A stretch of 64,000 nt of DNA from Streptomyces sp. G44 (GTDB lineage Bacteria > Actinomycetota > Actinomycetes > Streptomycetales > Streptomycetaceae). The notes under the pieces were generated by a model. It was not told where the DNA came from and made no database searches. It saw only the letters and a list, made by a program, of their open reading frames with translations. The position numbers and the translations under genes were made by a program. Each line of letters opens with the position of its first letter. The stretch's first letter is position 1. Positions 34,559 to 43,113 of the stretch are shown piece after piece. Location: NCBI RefSeq assembly GCF_016905445.1, contig NZ_JAFEXF010000001.1, positions 62,001 to 126,000 on the forward strand, written 5' to 3'.

Positions 34559-34681
34559 CCATCGGGCGTATCTCCTCCAACGCCCTGATAGGGGTGCCGG
34601 TAGCGACCAACCTTCGCTGACACAGCTCAATGTTCGATGGCACGGGACACTCGCCTGTGAATCATGAGCTACGAGTGAATC

Positions 34682-35758
34682 TCAGCGAAGGTTGGTGACG
34701 GTGTCGACCGGTACCTCTGAAGTGGGAGATCCAACGCGCTTGAGCCAGCGGTCAACCCAGGCTGGCACGGAGAGGGCAAGCTGCTGCTGGGCAGCGAAGG
34801 TCGCCGGGCTGTGCTCCTGGATCCGCTTCAGGCAGTCGCCGTGGCGCTGGATGGTGCGAACCTCCAGCACTCCGGGCCGCTCGGCCAGGCCGGCGGCGAC
34901 GGTGGTGCACTGGTCGCTGTAGCCGGGCGGCAGATGGCAGGTGCAGTGTTCGTCCACGGGGGCGAGGGGCAGGCCCCAGCCGGGCGCCGCGAGCAGTGCC
35001 ATGAGCCGCCGGTGGCCGGTGGTGCCGGCACCTTCCGCGAACGTGGGGTCGATGATCCAGCGTTCGCCACCGCCGCGTTCGTGGTGGCCGAGCCAGCCGG
35101 TCACGGCCAGCGGCGCCCCCAGGGTGCGGATCAGGCCGAGACGGCGCAGCAGCCCGCTGGTCATCCAGGCCGACGCCGCGGTGCCCCGGCGGCCCGGCCG
35201 CCGGTAGGGGCGCTCGGCCGGGTGCCACCGGGCCGGCATGTCGCGGTGGCACGGCGTCATGCCGTAGGTGCCCATATGCCGGTCCTGGGCGTCGACCGCG
35301 AGCAGCCAGTCGTCGGGGTCCAGACCCAGCAGGGTGACGGAGGCGGACGTGTCCAGCACGCGCAGCATCACCTGCCCGCCCTCGACGTGGGTACGGGCCC
35401 CGGGCACCCCTTGGATGTCGCCGTACTCGTCGGCGCGCGGCAGCAGCGCCTCGGCCAGGTCCAGAGCCTGGGTCTCCTCCTGGTCGCGTTGCTCGACCGG
35501 GTCGGCCTCGAATCGGATCAGGAGGCAGTCGGGGCGCGGGTCGATATATTCGATGCCCCATGGGTGCAGAGTGGTGATCCGACGCCAGGCCAGTGCGGCC
35601 ATCACCCGGGCCTCCAAAAGCATCTGGTCGGCGTCCGGCTGCGGGATCAGCAAGGAGCCAGGCGCGGCGGCCTCGACCCGGCGCCGGGCGGACTGCCAGG
35701 GCATCCCGGTGTACAGACGCAGCAGTTCGGCGCGACGTTCGACGGCGGTTGTCTTCAT
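34682..35758 (-). CDS. Unknown protein, 358 aa
   Basis: ATG at 35758 with GGAG nine bases upstream, preferred to the frame's first codon. Starts TTAVERRAELLRLYTGMPWQ, has AALAWRRITTLHPWGIEYID, VMLRVLDTSASVTLLGLDPD, and near the end CTCHLPPGYSDQCTTVAAGL, a Cys cluster that may bind metal. No recognisable domain. Separated from neighbours on both sides and next to the small mobile element. Confidence 0.7.
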   Translation of the reverse strand: MKTTAVERRAELLRLYTGMPWQSARRRVEAAAPGSLLIPQPDADQMLLEARVMAALAWRRITTLHPWGIEYIDPRPDCLLIRFEADPVEQRDQEETQALDLAEALLPRADEYGDIQGVPGARTHVEGGQVMLRVLDTSASVTLLGLDPDDWLLAVDAQDRHMGTYGMTPCHRDMPARWHPAERPYRRPGRRGTAASAWMTSGLLRRLGLIRTLGAPLAVTGWLGHHERGGGERWIIDPTFAEGAGTTGHRRLMALLAAPGWGLPLAPVDEHCTCHLPPGYSDQCTTVAAGLAERPGVLEVRTIQRHGDCLKRIQEHSPATFAAQQQLALSVPAWVDRWLKRVGSPTSEVPVDTVTNLR

Positions 35759-36115
35759 AACTCGAAGCTCCTCAACACCGCGGAGCCGTCCCGACACAGC
35801 ACGCGCGGCGGAGAGCCACGAAGAACATGCGGACCATGCAGCGGCGCCGGCCGAGTTGGCTTCTCCACGGCGTGCTCGATGTCGGGTCGAGCACAGGGCA
35901 GGGACCCCGCCGGGCCCACCACTCCGGATTTAACCGCATCGACCCGGGGCAGGCCCTGGTCGCCGGGGCGACGCGCCGCCGCGTCACCCGAACGCGCAGG
36001 CGGACGTTTATCGAATCATCGGGTTATGAAGTGGATCCTCGTCTGCAGGCGGAACGCGTGGGCACCTGTGGTGCTCACAGTGGCCCACTGGCTTGCTCAG
36101 TCACATCTCCACGGG
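35759..36115. other. Intergenic, no gene seen
   Basis: Open frames here are short and without binding sites. It should contain the promoter of the 34682-35758 gene. Short AT-richer words (GTTTATCGAATCATCGGGTTA near 36005) suggest regulatory DNA, but no clear -10/-35 pair or repeat was found. Confidence 0.4.
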
Positions 36116-37645
36116 CTAGGCGTGGATCGGGGGTACGTCGTAGCGGCTGACGGCCAGGTACGTCTCCGGCGTCGCTGCTTCGAGAAGACCCTCGTCACCC
36201 TCCAGATCAAGCTTCGGTTCCTCGGGACGGCGCAGCAGGTGGCTCCAGTTGCTCGTCGCACCCCGCTCGTAGGCTTCACGCAGCAGGGGGCGCAGCCGGG
36301 GACGGGCTTCCTCCTGCTGCTCGCGGAAGATCTGTCGCCGGGTGAGTCGCTGTTCTTCCTGAGCGTCCTCGCTGAGCCCCGAGTCGTCGGCGAGCTGGTC
36401 CTCGGCGCGCAGCCCCGGGGTACGCCGGGCGATGGCGAGGTCTTCCTCGTGGAGGCGCTCGCAGGCGGAGAACAGCTTCCGGGACATGCCGAGGTGGACC
36501 TCGGTACCGGGGATGCGGCAGGTGAGGAAGTCCTCGAGCCCCATGGAGCGGATCCCGGCGCGCAGGGTGTGCTGCTCGACGTGGGGCGCCACTCCGCGGG
36601 CCTCGGCCCGCATGCCGAGCGTGAGGGTGTCGTCTTCCAGGGGGGTGGTCAGGCCGGAGCGCCGGTGACGGGAAGTGCGGTCGGCCGGCACAGGCACCGT
36701 GCGCAGCTGCGAGGCGGGAGCGGACCGCAGCGCCAGGTAGGCGAGCATCTGGGCGCGGGCCGCGCCGATGAGCGCGTCGCCGCTGTCACCGAGACGGTCT
36801 TCGAGGTTCCCTGGGCCCGCTTCGTCGTCGGGGTCGGATCCGGCCGGGGGGAGGGGCGGCTGGCCGGGGTGCAGGTCGTGGTCGATGGTGAGGAAGAGGT
36901 CGTCTCCGGGCCGCACGGAGGCTCCGACCAGGACGGTGCGGTGCGCGTACGAGCCGAGGATCTTGCTGCCGGCCTCCAGTTGCGCCCACCCCTTGCGGAG
37001 CGTGCCGACGCCGACGGCACCGCCCTTGGCCTCGATCAGCCAGTACATCTTCTCCGTCTCGTGCCGTCCCCACAGGTCGGGCAGATTCTTCTTCGGGTCC
37101 TTGAAGGTTTTGCTCAGGGCGGGGATGGGGCCGCCGAGTTCGAGGTGTTCGGTCTGCCCGAGGCCGAGCAGCGAGCGGCAGGCCCACTCGGTCATCGTCA
37201 TGCCCAGCCGGTAGGCGGCGGCGTTCTTCGCGGTGCGCTCGGTTCCGTGCGCGTAGACCGGGTTCAGGGTCAGGCGCCGGCCCTTGGCGCCCGGTACGGG
37301 GTGCCGGGGCTCGACGGGGTGCGCGCCGAGGTAGGCGTACAGCGGGGCGACCCGGGCGACGAGTTCTCCGTGCGCGTACTGCGGCTGGTTCTGCAGGTGC
37401 GGGGTGACGTCGCGGCCGACCTCGGTGGCGGCCTTGATGATCTCGCGCCACGTGGTGGTCGGGGCGTACCAGCCATCCGCTGCCGGGAACCCGTCCGACC
37501 CGGTCCACGCCTTGTGCTCGGCCGTCCGCCACTGCCTCTTGGGCTTGTCCGCGGGCCCGTTACGAAACAGGACCGGTATGTCGAAGCTGTCGGCGTAGGT
37601 GAGCGGCGGCTCGTCGGAGACGTGTGCGGGGATCATGGGGTCCAT
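36116..37645 (-). CDS. Candidate PD-(D/E)XK nuclease, 509 aa
   Basis: Around residues 188-208 the text LPDLWGRHETEKMYWLIEAK matches the PD-(14 residues)-E-x-K active site of restriction-type nucleases: Asp190, Glu205, Lys207, followed by GG. A preceding helix (YRLGMTMTEWACRSLLGLG) and following GTLRKGWAQLEAGSKILGSY fit the fold. The C-terminal 200 residues are charged helices. No helicase or methylase partner is adjacent. ATG at 37645 has only a weak AGG upstream. Nuclease identity is inferred from the motif. Confidence 0.6.
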   Translation of the reverse strand: MDPMIPAHVSDEPPLTYADSFDIPVLFRNGPADKPKRQWRTAEHKAWTGSDGFPAADGWYAPTTTWREIIKAATEVGRDVTPHLQNQPQYAHGELVARVAPLYAYLGAHPVEPRHPVPGAKGRRLTLNPVYAHGTERTAKNAAAYRLGMTMTEWACRSLLGLGQTEHLELGGPIPALSKTFKDPKKNLPDLWGRHETEKMYWLIEAKGGAVGVGTLRKGWAQLEAGSKILGSYAHRTVLVGASVRPGDDLFLTIDHDLHPGQPPLPPAGSDPDDEAGPGNLEDRLGDSGDALIGAARAQMLAYLALRSAPASQLRTVPVPADRTSRHRRSGLTTPLEDDTLTLGMRAEARGVAPHVEQHTLRAGIRSMGLEDFLTCRIPGTEVHLGMSRKLFSACERLHEEDLAIARRTPGLRAEDQLADDSGLSEDAQEEQRLTRRQIFREQQEEARPRLRPLLREAYERGATSNWSHLLRRPEEPKLDLEGDEGLLEAATPETYLAVSRYDVPPIHA

Positions 37646-37798
37646 GGGGATAACCCTGGCACGGGCTTGGGCTCTCCCCGGAGGCCGGGCGGCGGGCTGC
37701 CGCTCGGCATGGCTCTTGAGGTCATGGCGCAGCCGCGGCCATGACCCATGGCGACTGGTGTTGTTGGCCTGCCCCCCCGTCTCCTCACGTTGTACTGC

Positions 37799-39112
37799 TC
37801 ACGGTCGGTCGGGCCAGAAGATCGACGAGGGGAGCCGGACGGAGGGCAGGTGCACAGCCTGGATCGGTCCCAGAGCGGCGGCAGCAGCACGAAGGGCTTC
37901 GTCGTAGGTGCCGGAGCCAAGGACCTCAGCAGAGCAGGCAGGACAGTCTCCGGGGCGGCGGGCGTGACCGGCGTTGCGATCCCTGGAGCCTCGGACGTGC
38001 GCGAAGGCGTCGTCGGGAAAGTCGGCCCGCACGGCATGCCAGACCCCGACCCGTTCGGCGTCGGGCAGCCCGGCCGCTACCTCCGGCCGCATCGGCAGTA
38101 GCAGGCGGCCGTGGTCCTGGACGAGGAACACCCGGTCGGTGAAGTCGACGCTGTCCCCCTCGGGGCGCTCCTGCTTCAGCCATGCCTGGGCCTCCTCGCG
38201 GGTGCCCGGCCCCCATAGGTAGTCCGTCGGGAACCGTGTGGTGTCGTAGCGGGTGTCGAACTCCGCCCAGTGAGCATCATTCCAGCGACTGCCCGGAATA
38301 AAGGGGATGGCCCGCACCACGACGTACTGGTACTCGTCGCCCTCGTCATCTTCCATGGGGTCGGGAGTGGTGAGCGCGCCGGCGGGTTCCATCCGTGCCC
38401 GCCCGGAACCGTTCCAGCTCAGCACGGTGATCTCCCGGTACAGGGGTGCCGGGTACAGGCGCCCATCGGGGGTAGCCTGCCCCCACAGCTGGTTGATCAG
38501 CTCCGCCAGATCCCGCACCGCTCGGGCCGCCCCGACGGGGGTGTCGACATGGTGGCCGGAGGGGTGGGCAACGTAGTTGCGCAGCTTGGCCAGCGCGTCT
38601 TCGGCCGCTCGGCTGCGCCGCCCGCGGAGCAGACCCGCCGTACGCGCCCACAGGCGGAGCCCGTGCAGCATCCCGTTGAACTCGATGGCGTGGGTGTCGA
38701 CGACCAGCTTCGCGCGTTGCCGCGTCATCCTGTCCGCGCGCTTCTTGACGTCGTCGTACGACGTGACGGTGTAGGAGACGTCCGGCGCCTGGCGGAGACG
38801 GAAGGTGATGGTGCCGGAGCACCACTCCATGAAGCGGTCGCGCAACGCCTGCTCGTAGATGAGGAGCGCCTGGTCGCCGACCATGGTGTACACGTCGTAG
38901 CACAGCACGCCGTAGGCGAAGACGGTGCGCAGCCGCTCGAAGGAGTCGCGTGTTCCTGCCGCGACGCCGTCCGCCAGGTCGCAGTCGGCGATCTGCCGCT
39001 GCTGGAACTCCGTGGCGTCTTCGGGCTTCATGCGGCCGCCGAACCCGCAGGGGTTGAACGCCAGCGACAGATCGTCCGCAGCGCGCAGCTCCTCAAGCGG
39101 CCGGATCTCCAT
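37799..39112 (-). CDS. HEPN-motif protein, 437 aa
   Basis: The first 200 residues are helical: VFAYGVLCYDVYTMVGDQAL, YEQALRDRFMEW and ending AKLRNYVAHPSGHH. RNYVAH at about 178-183 fits the R-N-x3-H signature of HEPN ribonucleases and toxins. The C-terminal half is mixed alpha/beta with CPAC near 390. ATG at 39112 has a GGAG-containing leader (GAGGAGAAG). HEPN proteins are common in toxin and anti-phage systems. Here it stands next to two nuclease candidates, and activity is unproved. Confidence 0.65.
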   Translation of the reverse strand: MEIRPLEELRAADDLSLAFNPCGFGGRMKPEDATEFQQRQIADCDLADGVAAGTRDSFERLRTVFAYGVLCYDVYTMVGDQALLIYEQALRDRFMEWCSGTITFRLRQAPDVSYTVTSYDDVKKRADRMTRQRAKLVVDTHAIEFNGMLHGLRLWARTAGLLRGRRSRAAEDALAKLRNYVAHPSGHHVDTPVGAARAVRDLAELINQLWGQATPDGRLYPAPLYREITVLSWNGSGRARMEPAGALTTPDPMEDDEGDEYQYVVVRAIPFIPGSRWNDAHWAEFDTRYDTTRFPTDYLWGPGTREEAQAWLKQERPEGDSVDFTDRVFLVQDHGRLLLPMRPEVAAGLPDAERVGVWHAVRADFPDDAFAHVRGSRDRNAGHARRPGDCPACSAEVLGSGTYDEALRAAAAALGPIQAVHLPSVRLPSSIFWPDRP

Positions 39113-39353
39113 GGACTTCTCCTCACGATGGGAAACGCGCCAGCTTGCACCTCCGGGCCTCTAGTTGGCCACCCCTTTCCCTTCAGGTGACTTCGTGAGA
39201 GCGACGCGAAATGGGGTGGAAGGCAGCAGTTGTCCGCTGTCATCCAACCGAGGCAGTTGACATCGAACCCAGTCTTTTGTGCTGAGGCTGAGGCCACCGA
39301 CGTGAAACCATGCGCGCCGAAGATACGAGGGAAATCGCCCCTGGATGGGCTTT

Positions 39354-40271
39354 TTAATCGCTAAGGAGTCGAATCATCTTCCGGAAGTCGCCATCCTTCT
39401 CTGCAAGCTCTTCGATGTCAATCTCGGCCGCACGGATACGCAACTCGTTCGGCTTCATCACACTTTTCGCCTCACGCTTAGAAGCGAAACCCAACCATTT
39501 CTCACTCCAGGGCCCGGCGATAACTCCCTCCGTTCGCGCCGCAACGTACATGACCTCATCGGGTAGCTGCTCGGCGGCACTCGATAGATCCGTGAAGATC
39601 ACGACAGGTCCTACGCGAGATTCCGAAGCGGCCAGCGCAACGTTCGCAAGACCCATGGAGCCTTGTGACTGGATTACGGTCAACTTTCGTGTCTTGATGC
39701 CCCTGGAAAGGAGATTCTGTGCGATTCCACGGATAAACAGCTCGTCGCGCATCCCTTCCACTACTATGGTGAGAGGCTTGTCACTAGGCTCAATCGTTGC
39801 AACGTAGGGAACGAACACCTCCCCCAGCTCAGCTGCCAGACGGAGCTTGTGTCGGAGGACGTTCCCGAACCCGTGTGTCGCGGCGGCGAAAACGTCATTA
39901 CGATCAAAAAGGAGTACGTTCAAATCCTTGCCTACGCGCAAGGCGTCGACGGCGCCGGGTCCGTACTCCGACATGGAAATGAAGATGCCGATTGTTCCAA
40001 CGAGCTTGCCGTCTACCTTTCCTTTGAACTGGTAGATGGCGGATGCGGGAACCTGGTCCTTCCACCACTTCGCCTCGAGTAGGTGGAAGCGTCCCTCATA
40101 CATAAAGGAACCATCTATTTCTTCCCCTGCGGGTCGAAATGAGGTCCTCGGAAACATCCCCTCCGCTGCGAGGAGCCTGTTCAACCATTCCTCGAACTTG
40201 CGCCCCCGTGTCTGTGGCGTCAGTCCCTGGTAAAGCTTGGCTAGGTTCTCTAGTTCTTCACGTGGCGTCAC
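39354..40271 (-). CDS. Mrr-like restriction nuclease with TOPRIM-like tail
   Basis: From GTG 40271 (305 aa): GRKFEEWLNRLLAAEG, EEIDGSFMYEG and HLLEAKWWKDQ give the Mrr-type PD-(D/E)XK core (E27, D53, E66, K68), then YQFKGKVDGKLVGTIGIFIS. The second half, TIVVEGMRDELFIRGIAQNL, IQSQGSMGLANVALAA and GPVVIFTDLSSAAEQL, resembles an OLD-family TOPRIM (Glu in VEG, Asp in FTD, second Asp missing). Base composition drops to about 50% GC, unlike all neighbours. Start is uncertain; the frame is open to 40541 without a binding site. Confidence 0.72.
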   Translation of the reverse strand: MTPREELENLAKLYQGLTPQTRGRKFEEWLNRLLAAEGMFPRTSFRPAGEEIDGSFMYEGRFHLLEAKWWKDQVPASAIYQFKGKVDGKLVGTIGIFISMSEYGPGAVDALRVGKDLNVLLFDRNDVFAAATHGFGNVLRHKLRLAAELGEVFVPYVATIEPSDKPLTIVVEGMRDELFIRGIAQNLLSRGIKTRKLTVIQSQGSMGLANVALAASESRVGPVVIFTDLSSAAEQLPDEVMYVAARTEGVIAGPWSEKWLGFASKREAKSVMKPNELRIRAAEIDIEELAEKDGDFRKMIRLLSD

Positions 40272-40592
40272 AGGTGGAACATTACGAGCCTTTGGAACCA
40301 GCCCGCAGGCGTAGTTCGGAGAAGGTGCGTCCGCCTCCGTCGTCGCCGCTGTCGAGGAGGCTACCCGCCACCCCGCCGGGTCCGCAGCGGTCCGCTCGGC
40401 GGGCGGTGCGTACGCACGGTCCGAGGCAGAGGGCGACTGGGTTCGATTGTCAACCGCCTCGATGGGACGACAGAGGACAACAGTTCGCCGGGGGCAGACA
40501 GGAAAGAGCGCGGAAAGACTGGCCAACGCGTTCGAGACCATGTCAACGTAGACGACCTTGCAAGAAACCCCAGGTCAAAGAGGTGATTGCCC
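40272..40592. other. Divergent intergenic region
   Basis: Promoter region between the low-GC nuclease gene and the DUF317-like genes. The minus-strand frame stays open to an ATG at 40541, so the nuclease could carry a 90-residue Ala/Pro/Arg extension, but composition and codon use look non-coding. Composition changes from low to high GC near 40290. Confidence 0.4.
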
Positions 40593-40946
40593 GTGACGAT
40601 GGCTCCCGTTGGCCCCGGATTCTCCACCACCGTCGAGGCCCTCCGGCTGCGCGAGTGGCAGCTCGGGCCCGGCCAGCCCACGCCCGTCATGGACCAATTC
40701 TCCGCCGACGACTTCAACCTGATCGTGGACGACCGTGCGGACGTGCACGTCAGCAGCAAGGACGGCCGCTTCTACCTCGGCTGGTTCCCGCTCGGTCGCC
40801 CCGGCACCGACGGCGAAGGATGGAAGATCGCCGTCACCGGCACAGCCAAGGTGCCCGGCTACCACCTGTCCTTCGACACCGAGACGCCAGCCGACATCGT
40901 CGCCGCCGCAGTGGCACGCGTGCTGGAAACCTCACGGCGGGTGTGA
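40593..40946 (+). CDS. Single DUF317-like protein, 117 aa
   Basis: GTG at 40593 with AGAGGTGA about six bases upstream (an ATG two codons on is possible). Text VDDRADVHVSSKDGRFYLGW, WKIAVTGTAKVPGYHLSFDT and ETPADIVAAAVARVLETSRR is one DUF317 unit: W-x-I...hydrophobic...P-x-x-h-V-A-A-h. Partner of the 41049 and 41355 genes. Function unknown. Confidence 0.7.
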   Translation: MTMAPVGPGFSTTVEALRLREWQLGPGQPTPVMDQFSADDFNLIVDDRADVHVSSKDGRFYLGWFPLGRPGTDGEGWKIAVTGTAKVPGYHLSFDTETPADIVAAAVARVLETSRRV

Positions 40947-41048
40947 CACCGCAGGAATCGGCCGGAAATCCTCACCGAGGGCGGTCGCCGACCCCAGCGG
41001 CAGGCCCCTACCACCGTTCACCGTTTTCCTCACACAAGGAGGCTGTTC

Positions 41049-41339
41049 GTGACCCATCCGGAGATGACCGTCGACGAGCTCATCACCCTGCTGTCCGACT
41101 GCGACCGGAGCGCTCCGGTCCGCCAGGCCATGAACCCGTTCTTCCCCATGGCACACCGCCTCGCGCAGGTCGTGCAGTCCGTGGACGAGACCGGCCGGAC
41201 CGTTGTCTACCTCGCAGAGGGGCGGGACGAGAACACACAGCTCGGCCATCTGCCGCCCGAGGTCGCCGTCGCCCTTGCCTGGCAGGGCCCCGTCCAGGCA
41301 CCACCGCGCCGCCCCCGCCGAACTGCCGGCGGCAAGTAG
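41049..41339 (+). CDS. Unknown protein, 96 aa
   Basis: GTG at 41049 has an excellent AAGGAGG seven bases upstream. EMTVDELITLLSDCDRSAPV, RLAQVVQSVDETGRTVVYLA and LGHLPPEVAVALAWQGPVQA describe a small alpha/beta protein with a basic tail (PPRRPRRTAGGK). Lies between two DUF317 genes and is likely cotranscribed with them. Confidence 0.7.
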   Translation: MTHPEMTVDELITLLSDCDRSAPVRQAMNPFFPMAHRLAQVVQSVDETGRTVVYLAEGRDENTQLGHLPPEVAVALAWQGPVQAPPRRPRRTAGGK

Positions 41340-41354
41340 AACCGCATCAAGCCC

Positions 41355-42176
41355 TTGGAGGCGCCCCTGTACCCCGACTTCCCGCTCGACCCGTCCACCC
41401 CGCCCGGTGGTCAGCCCGCGTTCTGGGTCGGTCCCCGGCACCTGGCCGGTGACGACAAGCGCCTCTACGACACCGTCGCCGACACGCTCGCCGGCCTGGG
41501 CTGGACGAGCCTGACGATCGTCCGCGGTCGCCACCAGCCGGACGAAGCAGATGAGGACCGCCAGGTCCTGCGCAGCACCGTCCTGCACATCAGCCCCGAC
41601 ACCCTGCGGTGGGCCCAGTGGAGCCTGGCGGACGAGCCGTTCCACCTGGGGGATCTGCCGATCGCCTGGCAAGTCTCCGCCCGCGCGGACACGAGCAGCC
41701 CGCTCGCTCAGTGGTCGGCGTACTTCACCCCCGACGTCCCCGGCGAGTCCGTAGCCGACTTCCTCGTCGCGCTCGACGCCCGCGACCAGCCCGCCGTGCC
41801 AATCGCCGGCCCCGAGCTCGTCCTCGACGCCGTCGCCGCACACGGCTGGCTCCGCGACATCGACCAGCCCCAGGCGGCGGCAACGGACCCGACGTTCACC
41901 TCGCACATCAGCCTCGGCGAGGTGCCGCCCCTCATCCAGGATGCCGACCCACGCGCCCTGACCACCGAGGCCGACGAAGTGGGACCGGCTGGGTGGCAGG
42001 CGTGGGCCGAGCCCGCGCTCGGCGCACCGTGCCTATGGGCGGTGTCCTTCGGTGCCAGCGTCCCGCACGATCTCGTCGCGGCCTTCGCCACCTCCCTCAG
42101 CTCGACCGCGCCGGTCCTGCGCCGGGTGCTGCCCGAGGCCACCCGGGAGCGGCTCCTGCGCGCGCCGGCCACCTAG
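41355..42176 (+). CDS. DUF317-family protein with two repeats, about 270 aa
   Basis: Starts at TTG 41355, or at the in-frame CTG 12 bases later, which has GGAGG at ideal spacing. After FWVGPRHLAGDDKRLYDTVA and WTSLTIVRGRHQPDEADEDR come two DUF317 repeats: WQVSARADTSSPLAQWSAYF...GESVADFLVALDA and WAEPALGAPCLWAVSFGASV...HDLVAAFATSLSSTAPVLR. The clearest DUF317 member here. Two hairpins follow. Confidence 0.83.
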   Translation: MEAPLYPDFPLDPSTPPGGQPAFWVGPRHLAGDDKRLYDTVADTLAGLGWTSLTIVRGRHQPDEADEDRQVLRSTVLHISPDTLRWAQWSLADEPFHLGDLPIAWQVSARADTSSPLAQWSAYFTPDVPGESVADFLVALDARDQPAVPIAGPELVLDAVAAHGWLRDIDQPQAAATDPTFTSHISLGEVPPLIQDADPRALTTEADEVGPAGWQAWAEPALGAPCLWAVSFGASVPHDLVAAFATSLSSTAPVLRRVLPEATRERLLRAPAT

Positions 42177-42211
42177 CCCTCTGCGGTCCTCTTCCCCCCA
42201 CGACGTACACC

Positions 42212-42242
42212 AGCCCGGTCTCCCCGAATGGGAGGCCGGGCT
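42212..42242 (+). terminator. Hairpin terminator after the DUF317 gene
   Basis: AGCCCGGTCTCCC and GGGAGGCCGGGCT pair with a short CGAAT loop (one T-G pair), 36 bp after the stop, followed by TCTTGCTCT. A typical terminator for the plus-strand DUF317 genes. Confidence 0.8.
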
Positions 42243-42279
42243 TCTTGCTCTCGGGGACCAACGCTCGTACGCGCAACGC

Positions 42280-42319
42280 GCTGCTGCCCCCGACCGAAGC
42301 GACGGTCGGGGGCAGCAGC
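42280..42319. terminator. Bidirectional hairpin terminator
   Basis: Perfect 17-bp inverted repeat (GCTGCTGCCCCCGACCG and CGGTCGGGGGCAGCAGC) with a 6-nt loop, 14 bp from the stop of the convergent lipoprotein gene. Serves the minus-strand lipoprotein gene and backs up the hairpin at 42212. Confidence 0.85.
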
Positions 42320-42332
42320 ATGTCGAGGTCGG

Positions 42333-43034
42333 TCAGCCGACTCTTGCCGCCTTGGCGACAGCCTTGTCGAGATGACGGTCGACCAGGGCCGGGGAGCCCG
42401 AGACGATCACCAGCACGCTGCCGGTGCGGATCGCTGTCTGCTTCACCACGGTGCTCTGCCCACCAGTGGAGAACGTCAGGAGCTGACTCCACTGCTCGTC
42501 ACCGAGCCGGTGCGGCGCGGTCAGCTTCTGCGAGGCCATGTCGATCGCGGTGCCGCCCGCGAGGACCTGATAGGTAGGGCAGCTGGTCATGGCGTCGAAG
42601 ATCCGGTCGATGCCGTCGGACAGCTTGTTCGCGCTGTCGCTGTACAGCTCCTCGGTGACCTCCGAGTTGCTGCCTCCGGTGTAGGTGAAGGTGGCCTTCG
42701 CCTTGCGCGGGAATGTGAGCCAGCCGCCGGTGGCCGCATCGCCGCCCAGCTCGCTCAGGGTCGTACAGCCGACAACGGTTACGTCATCGTGCCGGGACGG
42801 ACGCTCCGGCTGGCGCAGGTAGCCGCTGCCGAGGTCGCTCTCGTCGAGCAGGCGCGTCTTCAGCGCGGCCGAGGACAGCGGGGCGGCGTCCTGGTCGGCG
42901 CCGGCTGACTTTACGGCCTGGGCGGAGGAGGCGGTGTCGGGCTTGGCCCCGGCGGTGCCGGTGGAGCAGGCCGGTAGGGCGAGCAGGGTGACGGCGGTGA
43001 GGCCGACGGTGGTGGTGGCGACGCGAACGGGCAT
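42333..43034 (-). CDS. Secreted lipoprotein, 233 aa
   Basis: Signal sequence ATTTVGLTAVTLLALPAC with lipobox LPAC (Cys23). The mature part, STGTAGAKPDTASSAQ linker, then LLDESDLGSGYLRQPERPS, VVGCTTLSELGGDA, FTYTGGSNSEVTEELYSDSA, FDAMTSCPTYQVLAGG, resembles PknH-like sensor domains of actinomycete lipoproteins, with two Cys that may pair. Anchored on the outer face of the membrane. Ligand unknown. Confidence 0.8.
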   Translation of the reverse strand: MPVRVATTTVGLTAVTLLALPACSTGTAGAKPDTASSAQAVKSAGADQDAAPLSSAALKTRLLDESDLGSGYLRQPERPSRHDDVTVVGCTTLSELGGDAATGGWLTFPRKAKATFTYTGGSNSEVTEELYSDSANKLSDGIDRIFDAMTSCPTYQVLAGGTAIDMASQKLTAPHRLGDEQWSQLLTFSTGGQSTVVKQTAIRTGSVLVIVSGSPALVDRHLDKAVAKAARVG

Positions 43035-43113
43035 GACGGAACTGACCCCTTGGTGCTAGGCGACGGGTGGTCAGTGCGGGCCCGCGGGCCCGGTGGGGTT
43101 GTAGGGGTGGGGG

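Larger units (their letters stand above)
33711..34642. mobile_element. Small element bounded by clustered repeats (IS21-end-like)
   Basis: Left end, plus strand: GCCATCGAAGGTTGAGC (33711), GCCATCGAACCTTGACC (33732), GTCATCGAGGATTGGTC (33762). Right end, minus strand: GCCATCGAACATTGAGC (34642-34626) and GTCAGCGAAGGTTGGTC (34622-34606). Repeated motifs within each end, inverted between ends, are typical of IS21-like elements. No transposase is present, only two small genes, so it is a non-autonomous derivative or a scar. The left end cuts a DNA ligase gene. Confidence 0.5.

Noticed and set aside
34811..37744. 977-residue open frame on the plus strand
   Set aside because: Antisense to two coherent genes with binding sites and, in one, a nuclease-type motif. 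No domain is readable in it.
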